Positions 1 to 9,467 of a stretch of 64,000 nt of DNA are shown here, piece after piece. Below the pieces are notes generated by a model. That model was not told the DNA's origin. It made no database searches and saw nothing but the letters and a program-made list of their open reading frames with translations. The stretch is from Pyrenula massariospora (Eukaryota > Ascomycota > Eurotiomycetes > Pyrenulales > Pyrenulaceae). Position 1 is the stretch's first letter. Each line of letters starts with the position of its first letter. The DNA is taken from assembly GCA_021030905.1 (NCBI GenBank), contig JAGFMI010000013.1, positions 1,116,001 to 1,180,000 of the forward strand, written 5' to 3'. Position numbers and translations under genes: made by a program.

Positions 1-121
1 AGGTTCATTCGGCGCGGATGTCAAGCAGCGTGGGCTTTCCGTCGCCGCCACTGCCTGTGCCTGCAACCGAGTACTTGACGGAAGATCAGAGGGCTTGACC
101 ATACGCTCGCTGCTTTTGAAT

Positions 122-1130
122 TCATCTGAGAGTGCGCTGACCCAGCAAGTTCCATGCCCATTGATAGGTACCCAGAAAGATGGCGCCTCCAATACTGATC
201 CACGTAACTCGTGGCACAAATCCGCTAAACCACGTTCTCCACCCCTCCACCCTCGAGATATTCCGCATCAGCCTTATTGTCCTAATCCTCTGGTCACTAT
301 CACCGTGCTGCCTGCGACTCAACATGATTCTCGTTTTCAGAACATCAAGCGGCGTAGTGAGCCCAGCAGCGACAGCGCCGGCAAAACTGCCAAAGAGCGC
401 ACTCTCCCAAGCGGTCACAAAGTCCCTTTCTCGCCCGTAATTGAAGCTTTGATACATGGAATAGTAGTTTTTCAGATATTCCCACAGGCTGAACTGGATC
501 ATTGTAAAAGGGATCTCTCTCGTGATGGTGACGCCTCCTCCCTTATAAAACTCTTGCATCATTATCGAATACCCATTGCGCTGTCTTCGCAGCGATAGTA
601 TGTCTTGAAAAGCTGCAAGGGAAGAGCCCTTGAAGAGCCCGGCCTGAGCTCGCTGCTTGACAACTTCGGTCGGAACCCGTACTGCGCAAGCGGCAATTTC
701 ACCCAATGAGGCTGCAATCATATGAACCCCGGATGGCGGCAAGTCCTTGAGAAAGGTGTGCTTCTTGGATTCTTCAGTCTGTACAGCACGTTTGACCCCA
801 TCATAGACGACGAAGAAGGAGGCCGCCGATGGCGCGGAACCTAGGAGAACGGACGGCAGACCGGCATAGACCGAGCGAAGCGCAGCAGAGGCACTTGATC
901 GTGATCGCGCTGTGGGGCGTACATCCTGAGTCTGCTGGAGACGGGTCTTGAGAGTGTCAAGCGGGTATAGCGAGACGTCGACAGTCAAGCCTGCAAAAGC
1001 TCCAGCCTGCAAATGGGTTACGTGAGCTTGAAATGGCTCAAAGAACCTAGGTGGATATACCTACCAGAAGGGATTTCGACCATGGCGAGACGGAGATTAG
1101 AGCTCCATTGCCATGGCCGGCTTCTGCCAT
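122..1130 (-). CDS. PET8: Mitochondrial S-adenosylmethionine carrier (SAMC/Pet8 type)
   Basis: Mitochondrial carrier family protein of about 316 residues that should exchange cytosolic SAM for matrix S-adenosylhomocysteine across the inner membrane. Three carrier repeats are visible, each with the PX[DE]XX[KR] signature: PLDTLKTRL in repeat 1, PTEVVKQR in repeat 2 and PLDVLKTR in repeat 3. Exon 1 is 1130-1065 (starts [11 protein letters not shown], ends KSLL), the intron is 1064-1007 (GTAGGT...TTGCAG, 58 bp) and exon 2 is 1006-122. The phase-0 join gives [13 protein letters not shown], the expected start of the first carrier repeat; other ATGs just upstream of the donor give the wrong phase. 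Only 163 bp separate its start from the divergent TilS gene. The SAMC subtype is assigned from overall resemblance; a different carrier substrate is less likely but not excluded. Confidence 0.88.
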
Positions 1131-1293
1131 ACAACAGACACAATCTGCTTCGTCAACTCTGCAGAGAAATGTCGGCCGTGGAGCATGATTTTCGATGTTG
1201 TCATGGGAGTTTCAAATGACATCCTGACGGTTGACTTTCTCCAACGATGTTGAACCTTTTTGCTCTCCACCTTTTCCATCGTCCAGATGCTAG

Positions 1294-3180
1294 ATGGGCA
1301 TGGGCATTCTAAACCCACGATCGACCAAATATCCTGCAGTGAATGTAGCAGACTTCGCCAAAGCCGTACGAAAATCATGGAACCCATCTCCGACGCCACC
1401 AGGCCGCCAGAAGCATGCCAAGATCGGTACAAGACAGATCCAGATTTCCCTTCGCAAGTTGCTCGAACTGACATGGGTAGGGCTTTGCGTGAGCGGGGGC
1501 TCAGATTCCATGGCTTTGGCCGTCTTATTCGCAAAATTAAGGGATGCTCATCATGAGCATGCCTTTCCGCCGCTCGAGCTGCATGGGTTCATTGTAAATC
1601 ATAGCGCTCGAAAAGAAAGCTCTGAAGAAGCTGACCTTGTGTCTGAAAGGCTTGATAAGATCGGTTTGGTCCTACATGAATTTTGAAGATTTTTCATTGA
1701 CTTACTCTTGAAAGGCGTCTCCCCACATGTTCTCTCCGTACGCTGGGATCAGGATCAAGACCCATCAGCACTCTCCTCCTTTGAGACAGAAGCGCGAAAT
1801 AAACGTTTGGCGCTCATACTGCGCGCAAGCCAGATCAAAGGCATCTCAGACCTGTTCACAGGCCATCACCAGGATGATCAAGCTGAGACACTCATGATGA
1901 GAATGATAAACAACCACAGCGTGGCCAGCCTCGGCCTCGCAGGCATTCGCGCGCGAAGCTCCTGGCCACAAGTCCCTCTCAACAATGATTGTGATGACTC
2001 TGTAAATGACCAAATTTCCGTTCCCAATGCTGTGGACCGAACACAGACTCCTCACAGTATAAACGATGGCGACGGACGAATCGCAATAGGCCCTTACGTG
2101 TCCATCAACCACCCTTTACTTACCTTCCCCAAGGAAAGTCTGGTCGAGACGTGCAAGCATTATGGCACGAAATATGTCATAGACCAGAGTAACTTCTCAC
2201 CTTCACTGACGATAAGAAATTCTTGTCGTCATGTCCTTACAAATCACCAACTGCCTCAAGCCCTTCAGCCTGAATCCCTTGGCCGTCTCGCGGCACATAC
2301 AGTTAACTTTGAGAAAAGGCTGAAGAATCTTAGCAATACGTTGTTATATCACACAACTTTGCAGTCTTTCGACCTGCGCATGGGCACCTTGGCTATTCGC
2401 ATTCCACCTCCGGCTCTGTCTGTATGGCGTTCGGTAGATTATCAAGTGCTTGCATTCTATTTGCGGCGCCTCGCCTTACTGATTTCCCCGGGCGATGTCA
2501 ACAATTCCACCTCATTGTTGCGTCTTGCCCAAAGACTTCACCCCCGCGGACAAGCCGAATGCGATGAGTCCCAGCTCGTCACGGCCCCTAATGCTGGGCA
2601 ATACAAAATAGTGTACTTCAAGGATACGAAGGACCAGGGCTTTCAAATTATTCTCAGCCGTCGGACCCCGAAAAGATGCGAAGTCGAAAATAATGCACAA
2701 AATTTCACTTTTATCAGGCCCTTTTCTGCGTGGTCTAGATGGGAGCTGTTCGACCAACGCTTCTTCATCCGGATTCGCCAACCTTCATCGGGGAATGGCG
2801 CTCATTTTGGACTTCGCTTTCTTACTGCAAAAGATCTTTCAGATTTTCGGACTGAATTTCGTGATTCCTGGCCCACTGGGTCCCAAAAGCGCTGGGCCCG
2901 TGATGTTTCTACATTGGTAGATCGAGACTTCGCCTCCCTACCAGGCGGATCTCTATATACTCTTCCGGTCATTTATGATACGAGTCAAGGAGAAGACTCT
3001 CTCCCATTGGCCATCCCGACGCTGGATATATGTGGAAATCCCTGGTGGGTGAGAGCTGGCTACAAACCCGAAAAGCTAGACTTTCAAATTGTATATAAAA
3101 ATATCGACTCTGAGACTCTGAGACTCTTGGTTACTACGGATTCCGAGGCAAGCCCACAATATCAAGCTTCTGCGAAGTAG
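1294..3180 (+). CDS. tRNA(Ile)-lysidine synthase (TilS family), probably mitochondrial
   Basis: PP-loop ATPase of the TilS/MesJ family, which converts C34 of a CAU-anticodon tRNA(Ile) to lysidine so that it reads AUA. The PP-loop SGGSDS sits near residue 50, and downstream are the family-like GHHQDDQAET and RNSCRH segments. Exons: 1294-1426, 1481-1663, 1715-3180 (about 593 residues). Intron 1 (54 bp, GTACAA...GGTAG) is a multiple of three and has no stop; removing it restores KIGLCVSGGSDS. Intron 2 (51 bp, 1664-1714) contains an in-frame TGA; removing it gives DKIGVSPHVLSVRW, as in the family. The interruption is therefore splicing and not decay. The fungal target is most likely mitochondrial tRNA, but I see no clear presequence. 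The long C-terminal half is divergent. Confidence 0.85.
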
Positions 3181-3886
3181 TCCGATTCTACACCGCTGCA
3201 ACCCGGGTTCACCTTCCGCACTGGATGCCACTTTTCGACGCTAGGACAGCTCGATCATTCAAAAGCCTGCACCTGACCACTTTTGCGCTGCTGTTTCGTG
3301 AAATCTATCAGGCATTCGCGCCGGTACAGACCCCCAGCACATCTTTTTAACACCATCGAAACATGAAAATGATGTCACCCTAACGCCGATTCTTGGCTTA
3401 TAGACCCGACATGAGCCAACATCCTCTCCGGCGTTGTTTGTGTTTCCAGAAATTGAAGGATTTCCTACTAAGAGAGCGGTCTGTGAATTGTTCTTCCAAC
3501 AGCCTCCGGGCAGGACTACGTTTGCGCCTAAAAATTTACGATCTTCAAAAACAGAAGAACAAGGAAATTTTGGAGTTACGACAGAGACGTTTGAACGAAT
3601 CAAATAGCCTGAAAATGCCATAGAGCTCATAAGCTTATGTTCAGCTGTCAAATCCGAAAGCCGCACACTCATAAATCCTATTATCATCCCTCTCTTCTCT
3701 CGTCCGTCCTCTAGATGTTTAATTTGGCTATTTGCCGCCTTGAAGAGCAAGAAACCGGGGCTGCCAAGCTCAAGATCACATATAATTTACTCTCTTATAA
3801 ATCACAAGATAGCCTGCGATGCAGTGTTCATGATCAGTGAAATTCCATGCCTTAAAACCGCTTACCGCTTCTCTGACTGGTCCCAC
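3181..3886. other. Convergent intergenic stretch (TilS / MLH1)
   Basis: Holds the 3' ends of two convergent genes. A 163-codon open frame lies on the minus strand (3259-3750), but it starts with TTG, has no recognisable domain and shows no splice logic, so I do not call it a gene. Confidence 0.5.
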
Positions 3887-6174
3887 TCAACACCGCTCAA
3901 ACACTCTATACAGGCCCTTCAGATTTGCCACCTCAACGGCAGCCTTCACCATCCCCTTCGTAGCCACCAACCTCGCCCTAAACGCTGGAAACAGCACGTG
4001 CTCCAGCATGCCCGCCATCTGGGTCCTCCTTGCCGCGAACTGATCCTCCCCAGCGTCCTGGTCCTTCTGTGCCGGAGGAGGCGGCAACTGCTCCGGGGTA
4101 TAAAAGCTCGCGAGCTCGGTAAGAAACGTTTGGAAGCATTCTTTCTCGTCTTCCCAATTCACAAATGGACCAAGCCGCAGGAGAAATGTGGGTAGCTTAG
4201 CGAGGGACGGGACGTACCCTTTGAGCATGAGTGGGAGGCTGTTCAGGTGGCCTTCCTCGTCGATGTCGAGGGCGAAGTACTCTTCTAGCATAGCACGCCG
4301 GTCCATGAGTTGCTGCGCGACTTTGTCAACGACGTGATCGAAGTTCAGAGGCTCCTTCTCGGGATTGATATTCTGCTTTTCGAGATCTGCGCCAATATTG
4401 AGAAGGTCGGTGAGAAGTGGCGCTGGTTCTAGGATTATACGGCCAAAGTTTCCAAAGTCGGTAAGACCGAGTTGATAGAAGAATGCGTTGGCGACAAGAC
4501 CATAATCGACGAGGAAGAGCTTGACGCCGGACTGGATAGCGCACAGACGCCGGCAGTCGTCGACGAGGCCAACATAGGTGTGTGACGCGAAGACGTCGGT
4601 GAGACCGTTGTGCATGGCTTCACGGACGTCTGTGCGGAGAGACTTAATCGAGACAAGGCGACATTGGACGTGCTCGCGTTCCGTTTCCTCATAGCGGAGG
4701 CCGTTGATGGAAGGATTTGCGGTTTGGCCGTGGTGGGAAGGAGGCAACATGGACGTGATTTTTCGCATCCTAGAGTCGGTACGAACAAGGCTGTTCTCAT
4801 AAGGTTTCTTTGCGGCGGGTGTTTTGGGTGTTGAGCGGCTGTGATCTTCGTCGACGTCTGCGATTGTTGTTTGAGGTGCTTTCGCGCCGGGCAGAATAGT
4901 TTGCGCATGAAAGGTGCGACTGGTGTCGACCTTGGCGAGTTGAGCGGCAATATCCTCGCAAATCGCTTCAATGATTTCGTCCTCGTTGAGGAAGTGGACT
5001 TCTCGCTTGGTAGGATGGACATTTACATCCACTCTTTGCGGTTCTACGCTGAGACTGATGTACACAAAAGGGTGTCCACCTTTGGGCAAGAAGTTAGAGT
5101 AGGTCTGCTCAATGGCTTTCTTGATCATTGAAGACTCAACCGATCTGTGGTTGATGAATAGGAGAATGGTTGTTCTCTTGACGTGGTAATTGGCATTGGT
5201 GGCCAAGCCTTCTACTTCAAACCCCCATTTGACGTTCTTTGTCTCGAACCGGATCAACTCATTTGCTATCCCACTGCCGTATATCTGTTTGATACGCTCC
5301 GTCGTTGAGGCACTGGCTGGTATGGACAGACTGTGACCAGATTCGCCGTGTTTTTTGAGGGAGAACGACACCCCTGAACAATGTACAGCATATCTCCCAA
5401 CCACATCGAGAATTTTCGTATATTCTTCGCTTGCAGAGCGAAAAGCCCTCCGCCGCGTTGGAATGTTGTAGAAGAGATCTTCCACCTAAAGAGCTTAAGA
5501 AGGGAGGCGTTTATCTTGAGGAAGATACTTACTGTGAGTTGGGTACCTCCCCTTCCTGCTGTTGGGACTGGGTCTGCGCTCTTCCCAGGCTTTGGTGCAA
5601 CCAACTTGCCATCTGCGTAATGTGCCTGCCAAGCACAGCTGGACGACGCTGTCTTGGTCGTCACCTTGAGGTGGGCGATGTGACTGATACTCGCCAGAGC
5701 CTCTCCACGGAAGCCGTAGGTGCCAATACTCGACAGATCCTCAAAAGCTTTTAGCTTGGATGTCGTAAATCTTTCACACAGGATGGAAAGATCTTCTTTC
5801 TGAAGACTTATTAGCTGCTGATGGTGCTTGAAATAATAGACATACGTCAATGCCGTGGCCGTTGTCAGTGATTTGCAGCAGCTTGAGCCCCCCGTCCTTG
5901 ACAAGGACCTCGACAGTCGTCGACCCCGCGTCGACCGCATTCTCAAGCAGCTCCTTCAAAGCATGCATAGGTGCAACGATAATCTCTCCCGCGGCAATCT
6001 TGTTGATGACGTCCTCTTCTAGAGGCTGGTGGCTGTCAGCGAGGCAGTCTAGAGCCAGTAATAGAAACGACTCGCCTTGATCCTTTTTGGAGTCTTATCA
6101 GGAAGGCCAGCATCCTCTGCAGAGCGCTTAGAGCCGCGCGAAGGCGATTTGTCGACCTGCATCTCATCTGCCAT
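3887..6174 (-). CDS. MLH1: DNA mismatch repair protein MLH1 (MutL homologue)
   Basis: MutL-family ATPase, nuclear partner of PMS1/MLH3 in mismatch repair and meiotic crossing-over; about 714 residues. GHKL ATPase motifs are intact: [41 protein letters not shown] and GTQLTVEDLFYN. The C-terminal interaction domain ends in FERC, the conserved MLH1 terminus. Exons: 6174-6076, 6025-5846, 5799-5533, 5485-3887. The first intron (6075-6026, 50 bp) uses a GC donor (AAG/GCGAGT...CACCAG); the only nearby GT donor gives the wrong phase, while the GC donor gives [18 protein letters not shown]. Introns 2 and 3 are GTATGT and GTAAGT types. An out-of-frame ATG lies 65 bp upstream at 6239 and would overlap the CDS if transcribed. 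An ACGCGT box lies about 390 bp upstream (6566-6571). Confidence 0.96.
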
Positions 6175-6768
6175 TCTTTCGCCGAGAAAAGGATTAATTT
6201 GCAGGTTTCCCCAGGAGTAAATGCAGCAGGATTGGTCATGAAACTGGAATGTCCTTCATTAGGATAACAAAGGGTTTGAAGACCCTCCTAACGGGTCTCG
6301 AGCCTTGATAAATCCAAGGTAGCTAGGCCATGTCCCCTACCTCCAAACCGGACGGTCCAGACTTGGCTGCTATGAAGAGAGATCAAAGTGGCGGGATGGG
6401 GGGACTTAGATAATGAAGTTGATGCCAGTTCAATCCAAATATCTGAGACGGTAGCTCGGAGACTTGGAATGAGGGGCTCTTGCGCAGTCGATATTCCGCC
6501 CAGCTCAAGGCATGAGTTACAGTATCATATCACCATGAGGAGCGCCAAGACCGTGAAAAGCTCGGACGCGTCGCTGCGCGTCATCGGCGCCGATCGCTGC
6601 AGGGAGAAGGGGATTCGGGGTTCTTTGTGAAGAAGTCCCATTTTACAACTACTTACTACCCTGCTACCGTCTCCGTTCGCTCTTTGTTCCCATCAGCCAT
6701 TTACGAGGCCCGGAGACATCAATGCGATCATCACAATTCTGTTAGTACCAAACCTGCGCCTTCAAAGC
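6175..6768. other. Divergent promoter region MLH1 / EF-hand gene
   Basis: 594 bp between two divergent starts. It contains an ACGCGT (MluI box) at 6566-6571 next to a CG-rich patch. No further gene is seen. Confidence 0.6.
6566..6571. promoter_or_regulatory. MluI cell-cycle box-like ACGCGT
   Basis: Exact ACGCGT hexamer in the divergent promoter shared by MLH1 and the EF-hand gene. In yeasts MBF binds this box and drives G1/S expression of replication and repair genes. Function here is inferred from the motif and its position only; one such hexamer can occur by chance. Confidence 0.3.
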
Positions 6769-7444
6769 ATGGCTGGTCTCCTCATCGCCGTTCTCTGTGC
6801 GTTACTTCCCCTTTACGCCAATGCGCACGGCAGCGGTCACCAGAACCAAGAAGCACTCAACAGCAAAGACTGGGCTACAATCCATCTTGCAGGCATGTCG
6901 AAAGCCATTCTCACCAGTGCAATCCCTAACTGATACTCTCACAGAAGAACACCACATCAATAATTTCGACGCCGGCGCCTTTTTCTCGCTCCACGACTTC
7001 GACTCAGACGGACACTGGGACCCCTCCGAGATTGAACGCTTCTACGGCCTCGACGACCCCTCCATATCCTCCACCGTCACCCCATCCAAACGCAAAGAGA
7101 TTGTCGACCAGGTCCTGTCCATCTTCGACCCCTCCCGCTCCGGTGTTGTAACCCGCGGTGATTGGCTTCGTCTCTCCTCCCAAGGCGTCCGGCTACCCGA
7201 CTTCGGCTTCGGGCCCGGTCACCACGGGGACGACGAGTACGAGTATGAGATCCACCATTTTGAAAAGTTTCACGATGAGAATACACGGGAGGAGGACTTG
7301 ACTCACCCCGAGGATATTGAGCATTTTAGGAAGCACGAGCGTCTGGAGGATGAGGAGGAGAGAATTGGGAGGATGATGCAACGGCCAGTTGTAGAGGAGA
7401 ATATACCGACAAAATTTAGAAAAGGCTTAAGAAGGAGGAGATGA
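6769..7444 (+). CDS. Secreted EF-hand protein (Ssp120/nucleobindin-like)
   Basis: About 207 residues. An N-terminal signal peptide (MAGLLIAVLCALLPLYANA, cleavage probably after ANA) is followed by EEHHINNFDAGAFFSLHDFD and an EF loop starting DFDSDGHWD with E at position 12; a second, weaker loop starts DPSRSG. The C-terminal third is rich in H, D and E. This resembles yeast Ssp120, a luminal Ca-binding protein of the early secretory pathway. Exons 6769-6892 and 6945-7444; the intron has a GC donor (GCAG/GCATGT...CACAG) and only this join gives the conserved AEEHHI. The C-terminus is uncertain: after the called stop another frame reads KKEEMTGLDSYEEFYRSRSE up to a TAG near 7506 and looks coding, so an unseen intron or a one-base sequence error may shorten this model. 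Confidence 0.75.
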
Positions 7445-7660
7445 CTGGGCTGGACAGCTATGAGGAGTTTTATCGGTCGCGTTCCGAGGCTCTGCTACGC
7501 CGCTAGGTAGGTATAGGTTAATCTTGGTCACATCGCTTTGATAGTTTGGCTTGCGGCATCTTGCATTATCACTCTCAGAGCCTAGATCTGCCCGCGATTC
7601 GACGGTGTTGAGCCAAAACGGCCGTAGCCGCAGCTGGAGGAAAAGAAGGCATGATTGACG

Positions 7661-8929
7661 TCAATTTCCTATTCGAGCCTTCCGTGGCGCTACATGGATA
7701 TCAAATACACAGTGCATAACGCCAGGGGCATATGTCTTAACCCTCTCAACATGCTCGCAAGCGGCCAACCAGCTCGTTTCCTTTGACGCCAAAAATCGCT
7801 CAAAGATCGCCTCGATCTCCGTGCTCCTTTGCTCAATAGCGGTCACCTCCACATTTTCATGCGCGTGGATCCAACCGCCTCTTTTACTGTCTAGCATCTG
7901 CACGGCTGGCTCCCATGTCATTCGAGACGACGGCAAAAGTCCAAGATTGATGTGCCGAATCTCTTTCCACGCTTTGGCTCTCTGTCCCCGATCTTCTAAA
8001 CATCTTGCTCTCGCCGCCGTTATCACCCCCAAAGCGCTCTCGTTATCTTCGTGGAAGAGCATCAACCTCGCATGATCCTCCAAACCCTGCACTACTTTAT
8101 CTATCTTCCTCAGGCCCCCAGCTTCCTTTCCCTCGCCCTCAAAGACCCTATGCTCCAACCGACGGTCCTCTGCACCTCTTCTCGCCCCCTCAATGCTCCA
8201 TCCACTAATGTCCCATCCCCAGACCCTGCCAATACCCTTCCTCAAGTAACAAAAAGCAAAATACCCTACCCCGACATACATATCTACAACCGCAATATCT
8301 TCGTTGCGTTGCCCAAGTCTGCCATCAAGCCCGTCTAACCCTGCCATCCCCTTCCCGTTAGACCCGCCCTCGCCCAGGATTCTCGCCTTCTCTCGCGCGT
8401 TGCCCCTGCTAAACATCGTGTACAAGGGAGCGTAGACCTGGGGAATATCTCCCGGGATTGGGGCACGGACCCAGAGCGCGGACTGGAGATCGGTATAGGA
8501 TGGTTTGGTCTTTTCGTCACAGGAGGGTCCAAAGTCGCCATGCATAGGGACGAGACCGGTAGGAGAGCGGGCGTAGTTGATGCATCTTTCAGGGTCTGAA
8601 GCAAGGGTCGGGGAGTGTAGAGGGATTGGGGCATTTAGGGCGATGTGGGTGAGTGATTGATGGGAAAACGCGGACAGAAGGTGAGTAGAGAGGGAGTAGA
8701 GTATGGCAGGGGGAAGAGTGGTGAGGAGAGTAGGCCACGGAGGCGTACATGGGAGGAGAAGTAAGGGTGGGTGAATGGTGTATCGTTTTGGGAGAGGATT
8801 AGTGAAGATAGAGTGGAAGTCCGGATGATCGATGAGAAAGCGCTGGATGCCTAGGTGGAGAGGATTACAAGGAGACTTGAGCGGTTTGTCTGAAAGTAAT
8901 CGAAGTGTAGAAGGGGGGGCGGCGGGCAT
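7661..8929 (-). CDS. TRM12: tRNA wybutosine-synthesising protein 2 (TRM12/TYW2)
   Basis: Intronless frame of 422 residues. SAM-binding class I fold typical of TYW2, which transfers the 3-amino-3-carboxypropyl group of SAM to the 7-position of the tricyclic intermediate at G37 of tRNA(Phe), a cytosolic step of wybutosine synthesis. Seen: a central SAM-binding segment VVDMYVGVGYFAFCYLRKG followed by WGWDISGWSIEGARRGA, matching the family pattern D-Y-G-x-G-Y-F-x-x-x and W-x-x-N/D-P/S-W-S-x-x-G-x-R-R-G. Upstream, NYARSPTGLVPMHGDFGP and LQSALWVRAPIPGDIPQVYAPLYTMFSRGN agree with the family core. A Leu/Pro-rich N-terminus precedes it. The ATG at 8929 is the first in frame. The C-terminal half is divergent. 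Confidence 0.85.
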   Translation of the reverse strand: MPAAPPSTLRLLSDKPLKSPCNPLHLGIQRFLIDHPDFHSIFTNPLPKRYTIHPPLLLLPCTPPWPTLLTTLPPAILYSLSTHLLSAFSHQSLTHIALNAPIPLHSPTLASDPERCINYARSPTGLVPMHGDFGPSCDEKTKPSYTDLQSALWVRAPIPGDIPQVYAPLYTMFSRGNAREKARILGEGGSNGKGMAGLDGLDGRLGQRNEDIAVVDMYVGVGYFAFCYLRKGIGRVWGWDISGWSIEGARRGAEDRRLEHRVFEGEGKEAGGLRKIDKVVQGLEDHARLMLFHEDNESALGVITAARARCLEDRGQRAKAWKEIRHINLGLLPSSRMTWEPAVQMLDSKRGGWIHAHENVEVTAIEQRSTEIEAIFERFLASKETSWLAACEHVERVKTYAPGVMHCVFDIHVAPRKARIGN

Positions 8930-9467
8930 AATAAGACCATGGACGTCGTAGACTTCTTGCCGAAGCTGCTTTGTTAGAATTGTCCGAGGTTGAAAGTTGA
9001 GGGAGTACTTTTGAAGAAATGAGCTTGCTGCAAGCTAGCTCCTTTTTTCAAGAAGAACTGAGCTCGCCCATACACGCTGGTATGTGATGCTAGCGGAGTT
9101 CTGTGATCGAAGAAAGGAGATTAAGTTCAAAGATGGATAAATTTGGTGCAGAATGTATCACAGGAACGCTGTTCGGCGATTCTACGTAGATGGTAACGGG
9201 CGATGAATGAGTAAAGCTATGTTGATTTTTCCCGCTCATTGAACTTTCAACTATATCAACACAACTCTATGTTCTCCCCAATCAATGATTAGGTTTTAGC
9301 AACTGCATGGCTGTCTACCTGTGAAATATCGTTTTTATTAACCTTGTCTGCCGTGTCTTTGATGTCTATAAATCCTATTCCATCTAGGGCTGAAACGCTT
9401 TGGAACCAAGCCGCTAACGTACAGAAATGACCCGCGGTAGTCTTTGCCTTCTCTTGTGGCAACGACT
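8930..9467. other. Intergenic stretch upstream of TRM12
   Basis: Promoter side of TRM12 and 3' side of the MFS gene. AT-richer than its surroundings. I see no gene, repeat or defined motif in it. Confidence 0.5.

Noticed and set aside
122-598. Plus-strand frames over the SAM carrier gene
   Set aside because: Antisense shadows of a conserved coding exon; no domain and no splice logic.
1684-1686. In-frame TGA in the TilS gene suggesting a pseudogene
   Set aside because: It lies inside a 51-bp intron (1664-1714) with GT donor, TTGAC branch site and AAAG acceptor; removal restores the family motif.
3259-3750. 163-codon minus-strand frame between TilS and MLH1
   Set aside because: No ATG at its beginning, no recognisable domain, located in a convergent 3' region; could be chance.
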